Shown one piece after another: positions 8,984-18,369 of a stretch of 48,871 nucleotides of DNA. Origin of the DNA: Blastocatellia bacterium (GTDB lineage: Bacteria > Acidobacteriota > Blastocatellia > Chloracidobacteriales > Chloracidobacteriaceae); the NCBI GenBank assembly GCA_019695185.1, contig JAIBAN010000063.1, positions 1-48,871 on the forward strand, in the 5' to 3' direction. Under the pieces are notes generated by a model. It saw only the letters and a list, made by a program, of their open reading frames with translations, was not told where the DNA came from and made no database searches. The translations under genes and the position numbers were made by a program. The first letter of the stretch is position 1. Each line of letters opens with the position of its first letter.

Positions 8984-11104
8984 ATGCAACGTGTTCGCCA
9001 GTGCCTGCTGTGTTTTGTGATTGGGTTTTCCCTGCTCGCACCCAATGTCGGTCAGATACAAGCTCAAACCACTTCGCCCAAAGTTCCCATTACCCACGAA
9101 ATGGTCTGGCTCATGAAACGGATTGGCGCACCGCAACCCAGTCCGGATGGCAAATGGGTGGTGGTTTCCGTCACCGAACCGGCCTATGACCGCAAAGACC
9201 AAACTGCCGACCTGTGGATTTTTCCCAGCGACGGCAGTGCCGCTCCTCGCAGGTTGACCGCCACCAAAACCAGCGAAAGTGATCTGGATTGGAGCCCGGA
9301 CAGCACTCGGATTGCCTTTTCAACCAAACGTGAAGGCGATGACGAAAACCAGATTTACGTGCTCGACATCCGGGGCGGCGAAGCCCAGCGGGTGACCTCG
9401 CTCTCGACCGGAGCCGGTTCCCCTCAGTGGCGGCCTGATGGCAAGGCACTGCTCTTTACCAGTTCCGTCTTTCCCGGTACGCAAACGGATGAGGAAAACC
9501 GGAAAATTGCCACGGAGCGGAAAAACCGGAAGTACAAGGCACGGGTGTACGACGGCTTTCCGATTCGCTTTTGGGACCACTGGCTGGAAGACACCCAGAC
9601 GCATCTTTTCGTGCAATCCCTCGAAGCCGGCTCCAGCGCCAAGGACATTTTGGCCGGAACCAAACTGGTCGCCCAGCCGGGGTTTGGCGCACGCCTGAAC
9701 GAAGGTGGCGAAGGGCTTGATGCCGTCTGGTCACCCGACGGAACCGCAATCGTTTTTGCCGCCACCACCGAACGAAACAAGGCTGCTTATGCCGAGGTCG
9801 GCATGCAGCTTTTTCAGATTTCCGCCACGGGAGGCGAGCCGGTCCAACTCACCTCCGGTTCCTTTGATTTTGGAAATCCTTCCTTTTCACCGGACGGGAA
9901 AAAACTGGCGTGCAACCTATCGCCTATCAACGGCAAATATTACAACCTGGAACGGCTGGCATTGTATTCCTGGCCGAATGTGGAAAAACAGCCAGCCATT
10001 GTGACAGCCTCCTTTGACCGTTCAGTTGGAAGTCATGCCTTTACTCCCGACAGTAAAACCATTTACCTCACCGCTGAAGACGCTGGCCACGAGAAACTGT
10101 ATTCCGTCCCGACCACCGGTGGTGAAGTCAAACTGGTTTTTGACATGGCCCTGGGTGTCTATACCGGTCTGAGCCTCCCGCCCAAAGCGGCCACCCCAAT
10201 GTTGATTGCCAATTGGGAAAGTGCCGTCAATCCTGCGGAAGTGGTGCGGATTGACCTTCAAACCAAAAACCACAGCCTGCTGACCCATTTCAACACGGAA
10301 CAAGCAGCCAAAATTGACTGGCAACCGCTCCGCCATTTCTGGTTTACCAGCAAAGCCGGAAAACGCATCCACAACATGCTGGTCCTGCCTCCGGGTTTTG
10401 ACGAAACCAAAAAGTACCCGCTCTTTGTGTTTATGCACGGCGGGCCCAGCTCAATGTGGCGTGACCAGTTCTTTCTCCGCTGGAATTACCACTTTATCAC
10501 CCAGCCGGGTTACGTGATGCTGCTCACCAACTACACGGGTTCCACTGGTTTCGGGGAAAAGTTCGCTCAGGAAATTGAACGGGACCCGCTCGCCGGTCCG
10601 GCGGAAGAAATCAATCAGGCGGCAGATGAGGCCCTTAAACAGTTTCCCTTCATTGACGGCACCCGGCAGGCAGCCGGTGGAGCCAGTTACGGCGGCCATC
10701 TGGCCAACTGGATGCAGGCGACCACGACCCGCTACAAGTGCCTGATTGCCCATGCCGGTTCCATCAACCAGGAGTCGCAATGGGGCACCAGCGATACCAT
10801 TTTCGGGCGGGAAATCGCCTTTGGTGGACCGGTTTGGGAACAGGGCAAAGTCTGGCGGGAGCAAAACCCGGCCCGGCTCGCCAAAAACTTCCGGACGCCG
10901 ATTCTGGTCAGTGTGGGCGAACAGGATTTCCGGGTTCCGCTCAACCAAAGCCTGGAAACCTGGAACTATGTGCAACGCTTGCGGATTCCAAGCCGGCTGA
11001 TTGTCTTTCCAGAGGAAAACCATTGGATTCTGCGGGGCGAAAACAACCGGTTTTATTTTCAGGAAATACACGGCTGGCTTAAAAAATACCTGCTCGAACC
11101 GTAA
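8984..11104 (+). CDS. Exported S9-family prolyl oligopeptidase-like peptidase
   Basis: A 706-residue protein with a signal peptide (about 1-28, ending VGQIQAQ). Residues 40-410 form a beta-propeller with repeated PD40-type signatures (SPDGKWV, SPDSTRIAF, RPDGKALLF, SPDGTAIVF, SPDGKKLA). The C-terminal alpha/beta-hydrolase domain carries GGASYGG with Ser568, Asp648 in VGEQDFRVP and His680 in PEENHW. This is the acylaminoacyl-peptidase/DPP-like S9 pattern; such enzymes cleave short peptides, here probably in the periplasm. AAGGAG precedes the ATG. The next gene starts 8 bp after the stop, so the two are likely co-transcribed. Confidence 0.95.
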   Translation: MQRVRQCLLCFVIGFSLLAPNVGQIQAQTTSPKVPITHEMVWLMKRIGAPQPSPDGKWVVVSVTEPAYDRKDQTADLWIFPSDGSAAPRRLTATKTSESDLDWSPDSTRIAFSTKREGDDENQIYVLDIRGGEAQRVTSLSTGAGSPQWRPDGKALLFTSSVFPGTQTDEENRKIATERKNRKYKARVYDGFPIRFWDHWLEDTQTHLFVQSLEAGSSAKDILAGTKLVAQPGFGARLNEGGEGLDAVWSPDGTAIVFAATTERNKAAYAEVGMQLFQISATGGEPVQLTSGSFDFGNPSFSPDGKKLACNLSPINGKYYNLERLALYSWPNVEKQPAIVTASFDRSVGSHAFTPDSKTIYLTAEDAGHEKLYSVPTTGGEVKLVFDMALGVYTGLSLPPKAATPMLIANWESAVNPAEVVRIDLQTKNHSLLTHFNTEQAAKIDWQPLRHFWFTSKAGKRIHNMLVLPPGFDETKKYPLFVFMHGGPSSMWRDQFFLRWNYHFITQPGYVMLLTNYTGSTGFGEKFAQEIERDPLAGPAEEINQAADEALKQFPFIDGTRQAAGGASYGGHLANWMQATTTRYKCLIAHAGSINQESQWGTSDTIFGREIAFGGPVWEQGKVWREQNPARLAKNFRTPILVSVGEQDFRVPLNQSLETWNYVQRLRIPSRLIVFPEENHWILRGENNRFYFQEIHGWLKKYLLEP

Positions 11105-11112
11105 GGGGAATC

Positions 11113-13053
11113 ATGAAATCGCTGGTCAATGTGCGTCGGGACTGGCTGGCTTGGCTGGTGTTGGGAGGGCTTGTCCTCCTTGTCTATGGGCAAACGACAA
11201 GTTTTGATTTCGTCAATTTTGACGATCCAATTTATATCTATCGCAACCCCAACCTGAAATCAGGGTTGTCCTGGACAACCCTGAAATGGGCTTTGACCAC
11301 CTTTTACTTTTCCAACTGGCATCCGCTCACCTGGGTTTCCTACCTGTCGGATGTGTCCCTGTTCGGCTTCAATCCACATGCCTTTCATGCAGTCAATGTC
11401 GGGCTTCACCTGGGAAACACGCTACTCGTCTTTCTGACAGTCAACCGATACACTAAAACCTTTTGGCCAAGCTGGTGGACTGCCGTTTTTTTTGCTGTCC
11501 ATCCGCTGCATGTCGAGTCGGTTGCCTGGATTTCCGAACGGAAGGATTTGCTGGCCGGCTGTTTTTGGCTGCTGACGATGCTGGCCTATGAGCGATATGC
11601 ACGTACCTCCTTGTGGCGTTTCTATGGCCTCACCCTTCTCTGTTTGACGCTGGGGTTGATGGCCAAACCGATGCTTGTGACCTTGCCTTGTGTGCTTTTG
11701 TTGCTCGACCATTGGCCCTTGAACCGCACGAATCCGGCATCAACCGAGACACCCTCTCCTCTTTCATTGCCTGTTGTCCGGCTGGCACTGGAAAAAGTCC
11801 CCTTCTTTACCCTGGCTGCGGTTTCAGGCTGGCTCACCTTTTTGGCCCAGCAACGGGGGGAAACCGTGCATTCACTGAAAACCATTCCCCTCTCAGCCCG
11901 ACTGGCCAATGTCAGCACGGCGTACCTGGAATACTTGTCGAAAACACTGGCTCCGGCGCGGCTGACTTTTTTCTACCCGTTTACGGAACAGATTCCGGGC
12001 TGGAAAATCGTGGCTGCCAGCTTTGTCATAGGAGGGATTTCCATTCTGGTTGCCCGCACCTGGAAAACCCGGCCATTTCAAGCGGTGGGATGGTTTTGGT
12101 TCCTTGGCACCTTGGTCCCGGTCATTGGGTTGGTCCAGGTAGGTGACCAGGCACTGGCTGACCGCTATACCTACCTGCCCCATCTCGGTCTTTTTATCGC
12201 AATCATCTGGACTGCTACCGGGTTCATTTCTGAGCGCCAACACCTGAAAGTTCCTCTGACAGCGGGAGCAACGCTGGGCGCTGCACTGTTTCTCTGGCTG
12301 GCCTGGGAACAGGCCCAAACGTGGCGCGACAATGTGGCGCTTTACCAACATGCCATTGCCATTAACCCGACCAATGCAGTTGCTCATTTCAATCTGGGAG
12401 TCCATTTTGCCGAAAGCGGAGCAATCGAACAGGCCATCGTCCAATATCAGGCCGCCATTGGGGTCAATCCCAGGTATGCTGACGCATCCACCAACCTGGG
12501 AGAACTGCTTCTTCAGCAAGGGCGTGCCGGCGAAGCCCTGACCCAACTGAGTTGGGCGGTTCAACTCCAGCCCAGTGCCCAACGTTATTTCAACTTGGGC
12601 ACGGCTTTCCAAAAAACCGGACGACTCCGCGAAGCGTCAGCCTGCTATCGTGAAGCGCTTGCCTACGACCCTAATTTTATCCAGGCTCATACCAACTGGG
12701 GTATCCTGTTGGCAGAACAAGGCAACATTGCTGCTGCCCTGGAGCATTTTCAAACCGTAATTGCACGTCAGCCCGACTCGGCTGAAGCCCATCACAATCT
12801 GGGGTTTGCCCTGGAAAACCAAAACCGCTGGCAGGAAGCGTTGCCTGCATATCAAAAAGCGGTTGCCCTCGAACCAAACTCCGACGAACTCCATTTCAAA
12901 CTGGGAAATGCCTTGGAAAAAATGGGGAACCGCGCGGAAGCGTTGCAGCATTTTGAGCGGGTGGCCCGACTGAACCCGACGTATCCGAATATTCAGGACC
13001 GGATTTCTGCGATTAAAATTCCAGCCTCAACAGCGTCAACCCTTCCCAAGTGA
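11113..13053 (+). CDS. GT-C-like multi-span membrane protein with C-terminal TPR repeats
   Basis: A 646-residue protein. About residues 10-410 hold around ten transmembrane helices with the layout of TMTC/PMT-like GT-C glycosyltransferases. An acidic VNFDDP motif follows helix 1, then HPLTWVSYLSD and HPLHVESVAWISERKD. About 430-640 is a run of some six TPRs (NAVAHFNLGVHFAESGAIEQAI, the pattern NLG-x-A recurring). TMTC relatives transfer mannose from a lipid carrier to proteins; that role is inferred here. AGGGG lies before the ATG within the 8-bp gap after the S9 gene. A paralogue lies at 22.1-24.1 kb. Confidence 0.85.
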   Translation: MKSLVNVRRDWLAWLVLGGLVLLVYGQTTSFDFVNFDDPIYIYRNPNLKSGLSWTTLKWALTTFYFSNWHPLTWVSYLSDVSLFGFNPHAFHAVNVGLHLGNTLLVFLTVNRYTKTFWPSWWTAVFFAVHPLHVESVAWISERKDLLAGCFWLLTMLAYERYARTSLWRFYGLTLLCLTLGLMAKPMLVTLPCVLLLLDHWPLNRTNPASTETPSPLSLPVVRLALEKVPFFTLAAVSGWLTFLAQQRGETVHSLKTIPLSARLANVSTAYLEYLSKTLAPARLTFFYPFTEQIPGWKIVAASFVIGGISILVARTWKTRPFQAVGWFWFLGTLVPVIGLVQVGDQALADRYTYLPHLGLFIAIIWTATGFISERQHLKVPLTAGATLGAALFLWLAWEQAQTWRDNVALYQHAIAINPTNAVAHFNLGVHFAESGAIEQAIVQYQAAIGVNPRYADASTNLGELLLQQGRAGEALTQLSWAVQLQPSAQRYFNLGTAFQKTGRLREASACYREALAYDPNFIQAHTNWGILLAEQGNIAAALEHFQTVIARQPDSAEAHHNLGFALENQNRWQEALPAYQKAVALEPNSDELHFKLGNALEKMGNRAEALQHFERVARLNPTYPNIQDRISAIKIPASTASTLPK

Positions 13054-13066
13054 AGCGTTGACGCTG
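13031..13066 (+). terminator. Inverted repeat across the stop codon of the GT-C/TPR gene
   Basis: CAGCGTCAAC (13031-13040) pairs perfectly with GTTGACGCTG (13057-13066) around a 16-nt loop that contains the stop codon. Only a short T stretch (CTTT) follows, so this may be a weak terminator or a 3'-end stabiliser. Confidence 0.45.
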
Positions 13067-13165
13067 CTTTCCAGCGTATGGTATGTTGCCTGCCTCCAAA
13101 GGTTTCACAACGCAAGTCACATTTTCCCAACACCTTTTTCCAGCACCTGTGAGTGGTACACGTTC

Positions 13166-14362
13166 ATGATTACCGGCTTCAATACCGACATCAAACACGA
13201 TGGCGTTGTTTACCACGTACAAACCGAAGACAAAGGACCTGAAAACCCACTTTTGCTGTCACTTGTGTATGTGGGCGGTCATATCCTGGCGGCCAAACGG
13301 ACCAACTACGCCAAAGAACAGGCTGAAGGAATCTCAGAGAAGCAGCTTCAGGAAAAACTGGAAAAGCAGCATAAACTGATTCTGGCCATCATCAGCCGGG
13401 GCCGGATTCAGGACTTGGTAGCCTTGCGGGAACGGGAAATCCAGGCCGAAAAAGAGGCGAAAGAACGGGGTGGCCCTGAAGCCGAAGTGGTGCCACAAGT
13501 TGCCCTGCCCGCCCCGCCCCCGGTCCTGGCTCCTCAACCAGTGCCGCCAGTGGCACCTGCTCCCATCCACGCGGCACCCCCGGCTGGAACCACTGAACTG
13601 CTTTCCCCTTTATTGGCCCAACAATTGTTGCCATCCTTACCCCCCAGTCCGCCACCGGTGGAACCACCAAAAGGGATGACCGAAATGCTGTCGCCGCTCC
13701 TGGCCCAGCAACTGGAATCCGATTCGACCCAACCGGTGTATCCGGCTGAACCGGCTTCGGGAATCACGGATGTGCTGTCATCTCTGGTTTCATCAGGGCC
13801 ACCACATCCACCTGTTTCAAGTACGCCTGCCGGAGGAAGCCCAACTTTTACCGGTTCGCTGGACAACCTGTTACAGCAGGTCATCTCCACCGGGCGACTT
13901 CCAGAAGAAACGAGCCCGGCGGCGGCACCTCCGCCACCCCGGATGACAGATACCGGCAGCTTGACCACCGGCGGGCTGACTTCTTCAGGCTCACTCAAGG
14001 CATTCCGCGAGTTTGATCTTGACCGAATCATCTCGGAATACCTACAAACCGAAACCAAAGAGGAAAAACCGGAGATTCGCCTGCTGGGGAATACCAACTT
14101 CTTTGCGGGTGACACGGTTGTGCTGCAAGTCGAAGTCACTCGTGGTGCGACTCAAACTCCCATGGCAAGTACTCCGGTTATCGTGAAAATCCTGGGAACA
14201 GCTTTCAAACCGCAAACGCATTCCATGCTCACCGGTCCGGACGGAATTGCCATGACCACCATTACCCTGCCGAATTTTACTGCCGGGAGTGCAGCCATTG
14301 TGATTCAGACATCCACCGATTCCGGCGAAGCGGAAATCAAACAACTGATTCGCCGACGGTAG
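13166..14362 (+). CDS. Proline-rich protein of unknown function with repeated LSPLLAQQL motif
   Basis: A 398-residue protein. Residues 1-50 are compact (ITGFNTDIKHDGVVYHVQTED), 55-105 are charged and probably coiled coil, 106-265 are proline-rich, and 300-398 look like an Ig-type beta-sandwich. In the proline-rich part a linear motif recurs: TTELLSPLLAQQL (142-154), MTEMLSPLLAQQL (171-183) and a weaker ITDVLSSLVSS (200-210). No signal peptide was seen, so it is probably cytoplasmic. I do not recognise a named family. The ATG at 13166 is taken because the first residues look globular and the upstream extension lies in a region with a hairpin; no strong Shine-Dalgarno supports either. Confidence 0.75.
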   Translation: MITGFNTDIKHDGVVYHVQTEDKGPENPLLLSLVYVGGHILAAKRTNYAKEQAEGISEKQLQEKLEKQHKLILAIISRGRIQDLVALREREIQAEKEAKERGGPEAEVVPQVALPAPPPVLAPQPVPPVAPAPIHAAPPAGTTELLSPLLAQQLLPSLPPSPPPVEPPKGMTEMLSPLLAQQLESDSTQPVYPAEPASGITDVLSSLVSSGPPHPPVSSTPAGGSPTFTGSLDNLLQQVISTGRLPEETSPAAAPPPPRMTDTGSLTTGGLTSSGSLKAFREFDLDRIISEYLQTETKEEKPEIRLLGNTNFFAGDTVVLQVEVTRGATQTPMASTPVIVKILGTAFKPQTHSMLTGPDGIAMTTITLPNFTAGSAAIVIQTSTDSGEAEIKQLIRRR

Positions 14363-14430
14363 GTTCGCTTTTCAATCTTCAAAACGTAAAACCCGGAACA
14401 TTCAAAATTCAACACCCCACGCTTTTTGTC

Positions 14431-14631
14431 ATGCAGGTTATCATCAACGGCACCATCCATTCACTTTCCCAGCCAGTTACGCTAACCACATTAATTGAGC
14501 AACTTGCATTGAAACCGGAACGGGTTGCAATCGAACTCAACGGGTTGATTCAACCACGTGCGCAATGGAGCGAAGTGGTACTCCAGGATGGTGACCGACT
14601 TGAGATTGTTCATTTCGTGGGTGGCGGATGA
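14431..14631 (+). CDS. thiS: Sulfur carrier protein ThiS
   Basis: A 66-residue ubiquitin-fold protein ending in VGGG, the tail that is adenylated and thiocarboxylated to carry sulfur for the thiazole ring of thiamine. Length and fold pattern (MQVIINGTIHSL at the start, LQDGDRLEIVHFVGGG at the end) match ThiS. It lies 77 bp before thiG, its usual partner. I looked upstream for a TPP riboswitch and found none of its conserved elements. No clear Shine-Dalgarno sequence is present. Confidence 0.95.
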   Translation: MQVIINGTIHSLSQPVTLTTLIEQLALKPERVAIELNGLIQPRAQWSEVVLQDGDRLEIVHFVGGG

Positions 14632-14708
14632 GATTAGTCTGGGAAGCCCTGGATATCAAAATTCACCTTCGATTCCCCAAATTCCTTTAACGTTCAACAG
14701 GTTTTCTC

Positions 14709-15497
14709 ATGAATACGACTCATTCTGATACGTTGGTCATTGCCGGACGTGAATTCCATTCCCGGCTGATGATTGGAACCGGAAAATATCCTTCCTTTCA
14801 CATCATGCGGGAAGCACACGAATGTTCCGGAGCGGAAGTGGTCACAGTGGCAGTCCGGCGCGTCAATCTGACCGACCGGAGCACCGAATCCCTTTTGGAT
14901 TATATTGATCTGAAACGGTTTATGCTGCTACCCAACACGGCTGGGTGCTACAGTGCCGACGAAGCTATTCGAACTGCAAGGCTGGGCCGGGAAGTGCTGG
15001 GCACTCCCTGGGTCAAACTTGAAGTCATTGGGGATGAACAAACCCTTTTTCCTGACAATGAAGGATTGGTCGAAGCCACCAGGGTGCTGGCCAAAGAAGG
15101 CTTTATCGTGCTGCCTTATTTCAACGACGACCTGATTACCGCCCGCAAACTGATTGACGCCGGAGCGGCTGCCATTATGCCGCTGGCGGCCCCCATCGGT
15201 TCCGGATTGGGGATTCAGAATTTCACAATCATGCGAATTTTGCGGGAGCTGATTACCACGGTTCCCATTATTGTCGATGCCGGAGTGGGAACAGCTTCCG
15301 ATGTGGCGCAGGCAATGGAATTGGGAATGGATGCGGTTTTGCTGAATACGGCAGTGGCTGCCGCCCAGAACCCGCTCCGCATGGCTGAAGCCATGAAACT
15401 GGGGGTTCAAGCCGGACGACTTGCGTTCCTGGCTGGCCGAATGCCCAAAAAGTTGTATGCCAGTGCCAGCAGTCCGCTGGATGGACTCATTCGCTGA
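14709..15497 (+). CDS. thiG: Thiazole synthase ThiG
   Basis: A 262-residue TIM-barrel enzyme of normal length. It condenses 1-deoxyxylulose 5-phosphate, dehydroglycine and the ThiS thiocarboxylate into thiazole phosphate. Seen: the N-terminal [17 protein letters not shown], the catalytic lysine in WVKLEVIGD (Schiff base with the sugar phosphate), and the phosphate-binding segments [10 protein letters not shown] and [10 protein letters not shown]. The C-terminal ASSPLDGLI is typical. The cytoplasmic product works with ThiS. thiH or thiO and thiF are not in this window. Confidence 0.97.
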   Translation: MNTTHSDTLVIAGREFHSRLMIGTGKYPSFHIMREAHECSGAEVVTVAVRRVNLTDRSTESLLDYIDLKRFMLLPNTAGCYSADEAIRTARLGREVLGTPWVKLEVIGDEQTLFPDNEGLVEATRVLAKEGFIVLPYFNDDLITARKLIDAGAAAIMPLAAPIGSGLGIQNFTIMRILRELITTVPIIVDAGVGTASDVAQAMELGMDAVLLNTAVAAAQNPLRMAEAMKLGVQAGRLAFLAGRMPKKLYASASSPLDGLIR

Positions 15498-15523
15498 TGG
15501 TTCAACCGGTCAGTGGAAAACGG

Positions 15524-15554
15524 GCAGAAGGGAAAACCGGATTTTCCCTTCTGC
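15524..15554. terminator. Hairpin between convergent thiG and hisA
   Basis: GCAGAAGGGAAAA (15524-15536) pairs perfectly with TTTTCCCTTCTGC (15542-15554) around a 5-nt loop. The arms carry A and T runs, so the structure could serve both strands. No long T-tract follows outside the stem. Confidence 0.55.
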
Positions 15555-15561
15555 TGACTCG

Positions 15562-16287
15562 TTAGGCCCCGGCAGCTATCGCTTCAGCCAAGGTAAAACG
15601 GCCTTCATACAGGGCCTTGCCCACAATACAACTATCAATCTGTTCCGGAAGCAGGTCTCTCAACCGACGGATATCATCCAGACTGGCGATTCCACCCGAA
15701 GCCGTCACCTGCAATCCACTCTCGTGTGCAACCTGTCGGGTCATTTCAAAATTTGGCCCGCTCAACATCCCGTCACGGGAAATATCAGTGTAAACAATTC
15801 GCCGGCCCCCCATTCGACCGACCTGTTTGGCAAAGTCCATTGCGGTTACAGAAACCGTTGTAGCCCACCCATGGGTGGTCACCATCCCATCACGGGCATC
15901 TATGCCGATAACGATTTGGGAACCAAACGCAGCAGTCATCTCCTGCAACAAATCCGGTTCTTCAATAGCCATTGTTCCCAGAACAATCCGCTCTACCCCG
16001 ATTTCAACAAGACGGCGAACCTGAGCCAGGGAACGGACCCCACCACCAAACTGAATCGGCAGGTTTACTTCCCGGATGATTTGTTCAGCCGCCTTGGTGT
16101 TGTCCGTATCATCATCATCAAAAGCCCCATCCAAATTGACAAGGTGAAGCCATGTGGCACCTTGGTCCTGCCATTGGCGGGCAATTTCCGCAGGTTGCCC
16201 TGAATACACCGTTACGGCGGCTTTCTCTCCTTGCCGCAGTCGGACACAACGACCTTCCTTGAGGTCAATTGCAGGAAAAATGATCAT
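15562..16287 (-). CDS. hisA: Phosphoribosylformimino-AICAR ribotide isomerase HisA
   Basis: A 241-residue TIM barrel of standard length, catalysing the Amadori rearrangement in step four of histidine synthesis. The catalytic aspartates are Asp8 in FPAIDLKEG and Asp130 in VIGIDARDG. Phosphate-binding loops IQFGGGVRS and TASGGIAS are present. It is separated from other his genes and lies 21 bp downstream of kdsA, as the last gene of the cysQ-kdsA-hisA run. HisF is similar, but the DARDG and GWATT segments favour HisA. Confidence 0.95.
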   Translation of the reverse strand: MIIFPAIDLKEGRCVRLRQGEKAAVTVYSGQPAEIARQWQDQGATWLHLVNLDGAFDDDDTDNTKAAEQIIREVNLPIQFGGGVRSLAQVRRLVEIGVERIVLGTMAIEEPDLLQEMTAAFGSQIVIGIDARDGMVTTHGWATTVSVTAMDFAKQVGRMGGRRIVYTDISRDGMLSGPNFEMTRQVAHESGLQVTASGGIASLDDIRRLRDLLPEQIDSCIVGKALYEGRFTLAEAIAAGA

Positions 16288-16308
16288 AAATGTTTCGGAA
16301 GTCTCAAG

Positions 16309-17121
16309 TTACAGGGTGGCCTGCCGGGCTTCATCAATTGCCTGGAGTTGACGCAACAGTTTGGGCAAGCGTTCCAAAGGAAGAGCGTTGGGTCCGTCAC
16401 TCAAAGCTGCTGCCGGGTTGTCATGCACTTCCATAAACACCCCGTCCACTCCGCAGGCAACACCGGCACGGGCAAGTGGTTCGATAAACTGCGCATCGCC
16501 TCCGGTGGCGGTTCCCAATCCGCCAGGTCGTTGCAGACTGTGGGTCACATCAAAAACAACCGGGCAGCCAAATTCGCGCATGATCGGGAAAGAGCGCATG
16601 TCCACAACCAGATTATGATACCCAAAGGTTGCCCCCCGCTCGGTCAGCCAAAGTTCGCGTCCACCGGCTTCATGAATTTTGTCCACCACATTTTTCATGT
16701 CCGAAGGCGCTAAAAACTGTCCCTTCTTGACATTGACAATCCGGTTGGTCCGGGCTGCCGCCACAAGTAAATCCGTTTGACGACATAGAAATGCCGGGAT
16801 TTGCAAAACATCTGCGACTTCAGCAGCAACCGGAACCTGTTGCCCATCATGAACATCGGTCAAAATAGGAAGTCCGAAGGTGTCGCGCACCTTTTCCAGG
16901 ACCCGCAGTCCTTCTTCCAGACCTGGTCCCCGAAATGACTTGATGGAAGAACGATTCGCCTTATCATACGAAGCCTTAAAGACATAAGGAAGTCCGACCT
17001 TTTCCGCCTCCTGGTAAATAGCCTCAGCCATTCGCAAGGCATGGGATTCACTTTCAATTACACAAGGGCCGGCGATCAAAAAAAAAGTCTTGCAAGCAGT
17101 TGGAAACAAAGTGGTTTGCAT
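16309..17121 (-). CDS. kdsA: 3-deoxy-8-phosphooctulonate synthase KdsA
   Basis: A 270-residue enzyme condensing phosphoenolpyruvate with arabinose 5-phosphate to KDO 8-phosphate for the lipopolysaccharide core. Signatures: [13 protein letters not shown] at the N-terminus, [38 protein letters not shown]. Its presence supports a diderm with KDO-type LPS. The ATG at 17121 is preferred; an in-frame TTG at 17166 would run into the end of cysQ. It sits about 34 bp downstream of cysQ and 21 bp upstream of hisA. Confidence 0.95.
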   Translation of the reverse strand: MQTTLFPTACKTFFLIAGPCVIESESHALRMAEAIYQEAEKVGLPYVFKASYDKANRSSIKSFRGPGLEEGLRVLEKVRDTFGLPILTDVHDGQQVPVAAEVADVLQIPAFLCRQTDLLVAAARTNRIVNVKKGQFLAPSDMKNVVDKIHEAGGRELWLTERGATFGYHNLVVDMRSFPIMREFGCPVVFDVTHSLQRPGGLGTATGGDAQFIEPLARAGVACGVDGVFMEVHDNPAAALSDGPNALPLERLPKLLRQLQAIDEARQATL

Positions 17122-17155
17122 AGGTTCAAGATTAACTGGAACGTTTGTGTCAGGT

Positions 17156-17992
17156 TCAGGAAACAAACAGCCCCTTCACCGCCTGAATCATCTCGAAATG
17201 TTTTGTTCCATGACTAGCCAGTACCCCATTCAGGTTAAAAAGCTCCTCGCCACAATAATCCAAAGTTTTTCCGAAAAAGTCGGTAACTTTACCGCCTGCG
17301 GCAGTCAAAATGGCTTCAGGGGCGCATAAATCCCAAATCTTTGTGTAAGGATTGGGACTAAACATAACTTCCGCCTCACCACCTGCAATCAGACCAAGTT
17401 TGATACCGCCACTGCCTGAGATGATTTCCTGGTGAATTCCCAAACGGGCTGCCATTTCATCCACAATTGCATTTCGATGGGAACGGCTCACAACCATACG
17501 CATCTCGGAGTAATCGGCTACCGAGGAAACCCGGAGTGGCCTCTGTTCGCCTTTCATCCTAACAAAAGCCTGATCGGCTGCCCCCCACCATAATCGATCC
17601 AAGGTTGGTTGATATACCACCCCAACCCTTGGGCGACGCTTCACAACAAGTCCAATCATGACGGAAAATTCCCCATTTCGGGCAATGAATTCCTTGGTTC
17701 CATCAAGCGGGTCAACTAACCATAATCGATCACCAGTCAACCGTTTGGGGTTATCAGCTTCTTCTTCCGAGACTAATACATCAGAAGGAAACTCTGCGTG
17801 CAATCCTTGAAGAATATGGTCACTCGAGGCTTGATCTGCCTCCGTTACCGGTTCATCCCCAGCTTTGTAGCTGACTCGGTTATCCCGGTCATAATGCTCA
17901 AGAATAATCTGCCCAGCTTCAACTGCCAAACGGCAAGCCACATCGATTTCACGCCAGAATACTTGAGAGGTTGGAGTTTGATTGTTTTGCAT
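17156..17992 (-). CDS. cysQ: 3'(2'),5'-bisphosphate nucleotidase CysQ (inositol monophosphatase family)
   Basis: A 278-residue enzyme of the lithium-sensitive Mg-dependent phosphatase fold. Metal-binding motifs are SEEEAD (75-80), DPLDGTKEF (94-102) and [11 protein letters not shown] near the C-terminus. CysQ removes phosphate from PAP, a by-product of sulfate activation; members can also act on inositol monophosphate or fructose 1,6-bisphosphate. The DPLDGTKEF form favours CysQ. The ATG at 17992 is chosen; the frame continues to a TTG at 18061 with unlikely residues. First gene of an operon with kdsA and hisA. Confidence 0.9.
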   Translation of the reverse strand: MQNNQTPTSQVFWREIDVACRLAVEAGQIILEHYDRDNRVSYKAGDEPVTEADQASSDHILQGLHAEFPSDVLVSEEEADNPKRLTGDRLWLVDPLDGTKEFIARNGEFSVMIGLVVKRRPRVGVVYQPTLDRLWWGAADQAFVRMKGEQRPLRVSSVADYSEMRMVVSRSHRNAIVDEMAARLGIHQEIISGSGGIKLGLIAGGEAEVMFSPNPYTKIWDLCAPEAILTAAGGKVTDFFGKTLDYCGEELFNLNGVLASHGTKHFEMIQAVKGLFVS

Positions 17993-18164
17993 GGAGAGTT
18001 TTCGAATAAAGCCTTTGCTCGGAGATATAGCCTTTGGACTGTCTGGGTACAGGGATACCAAAGTTGTTTTGAGAAAGCAAGCACCTCACTATCCACTAAT
18101 CAATCACCACTTGTTTAAAGTTGAATCCAACTTGCAATAAATCACAAAATACGTCACCTTAGCC

Positions 18165-18179
18165 TGACATTTTTTGTCA
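18165..18179. promoter_or_regulatory. Inverted repeat, candidate enhancer (PilR-type) site
   Basis: TGACA and TGTCA face each other around five Ts. The centre lies about 119 bp upstream of the predicted pilin transcription start, a normal distance for a sigma-54 activator site. PilR sites in other bacteria contain TGTC half-sites, so a PilR-like activator is a reasonable guess. No pilR gene is in the window. Confidence 0.45.
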
Positions 18180-18264
18180 CTTATTTTTTCAACCTTATAT
18201 CAACATAAAATGTAAAGCCTTTCAGATCACTCATTTGTTGCATCACCAAAGAAATTCGACTTTA

Positions 18265-18280
18265 TGGCATAGTGCTTGCT
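18265..18280 (+). promoter_or_regulatory. Sigma-54 (RpoN) promoter of the first pilin gene
   Basis: TGGCAT-N5-TTGCT matches the -24/-12 consensus TGGCAC-N5-TTGCA at both invariant GG and GC with exact spacing. The start of transcription would be near 18291, giving a leader of about 120 nt. Type IV pilin genes are commonly RpoN-dependent, which fits. Confidence 0.7.
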
Positions 18281-18369
18281 CAGGCAAAGATACCTCAGAT
18301 TTGCAATTGTCGCACATTGCTTAAAGAGTTCATTCAATTGTTGGATAGAACTCCATCAAAAATCAGACC

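Noticed and set aside
8787..9041. N-terminal extension of the SGNH hydrolase
   Set aside because: It would overlap the divergent S9 peptidase gene, and a Shine-Dalgarno plus signal peptide mark the start at 8786.
14363..14430. TPP riboswitch before thiS
   Set aside because: The conserved CTGAGA and related elements are absent and the gap is only 68 bp.
15562..18061. Plus-strand frames across hisA, kdsA and cysQ
   Set aside because: They are antisense to three clearly conserved enzymes and show no family motifs.
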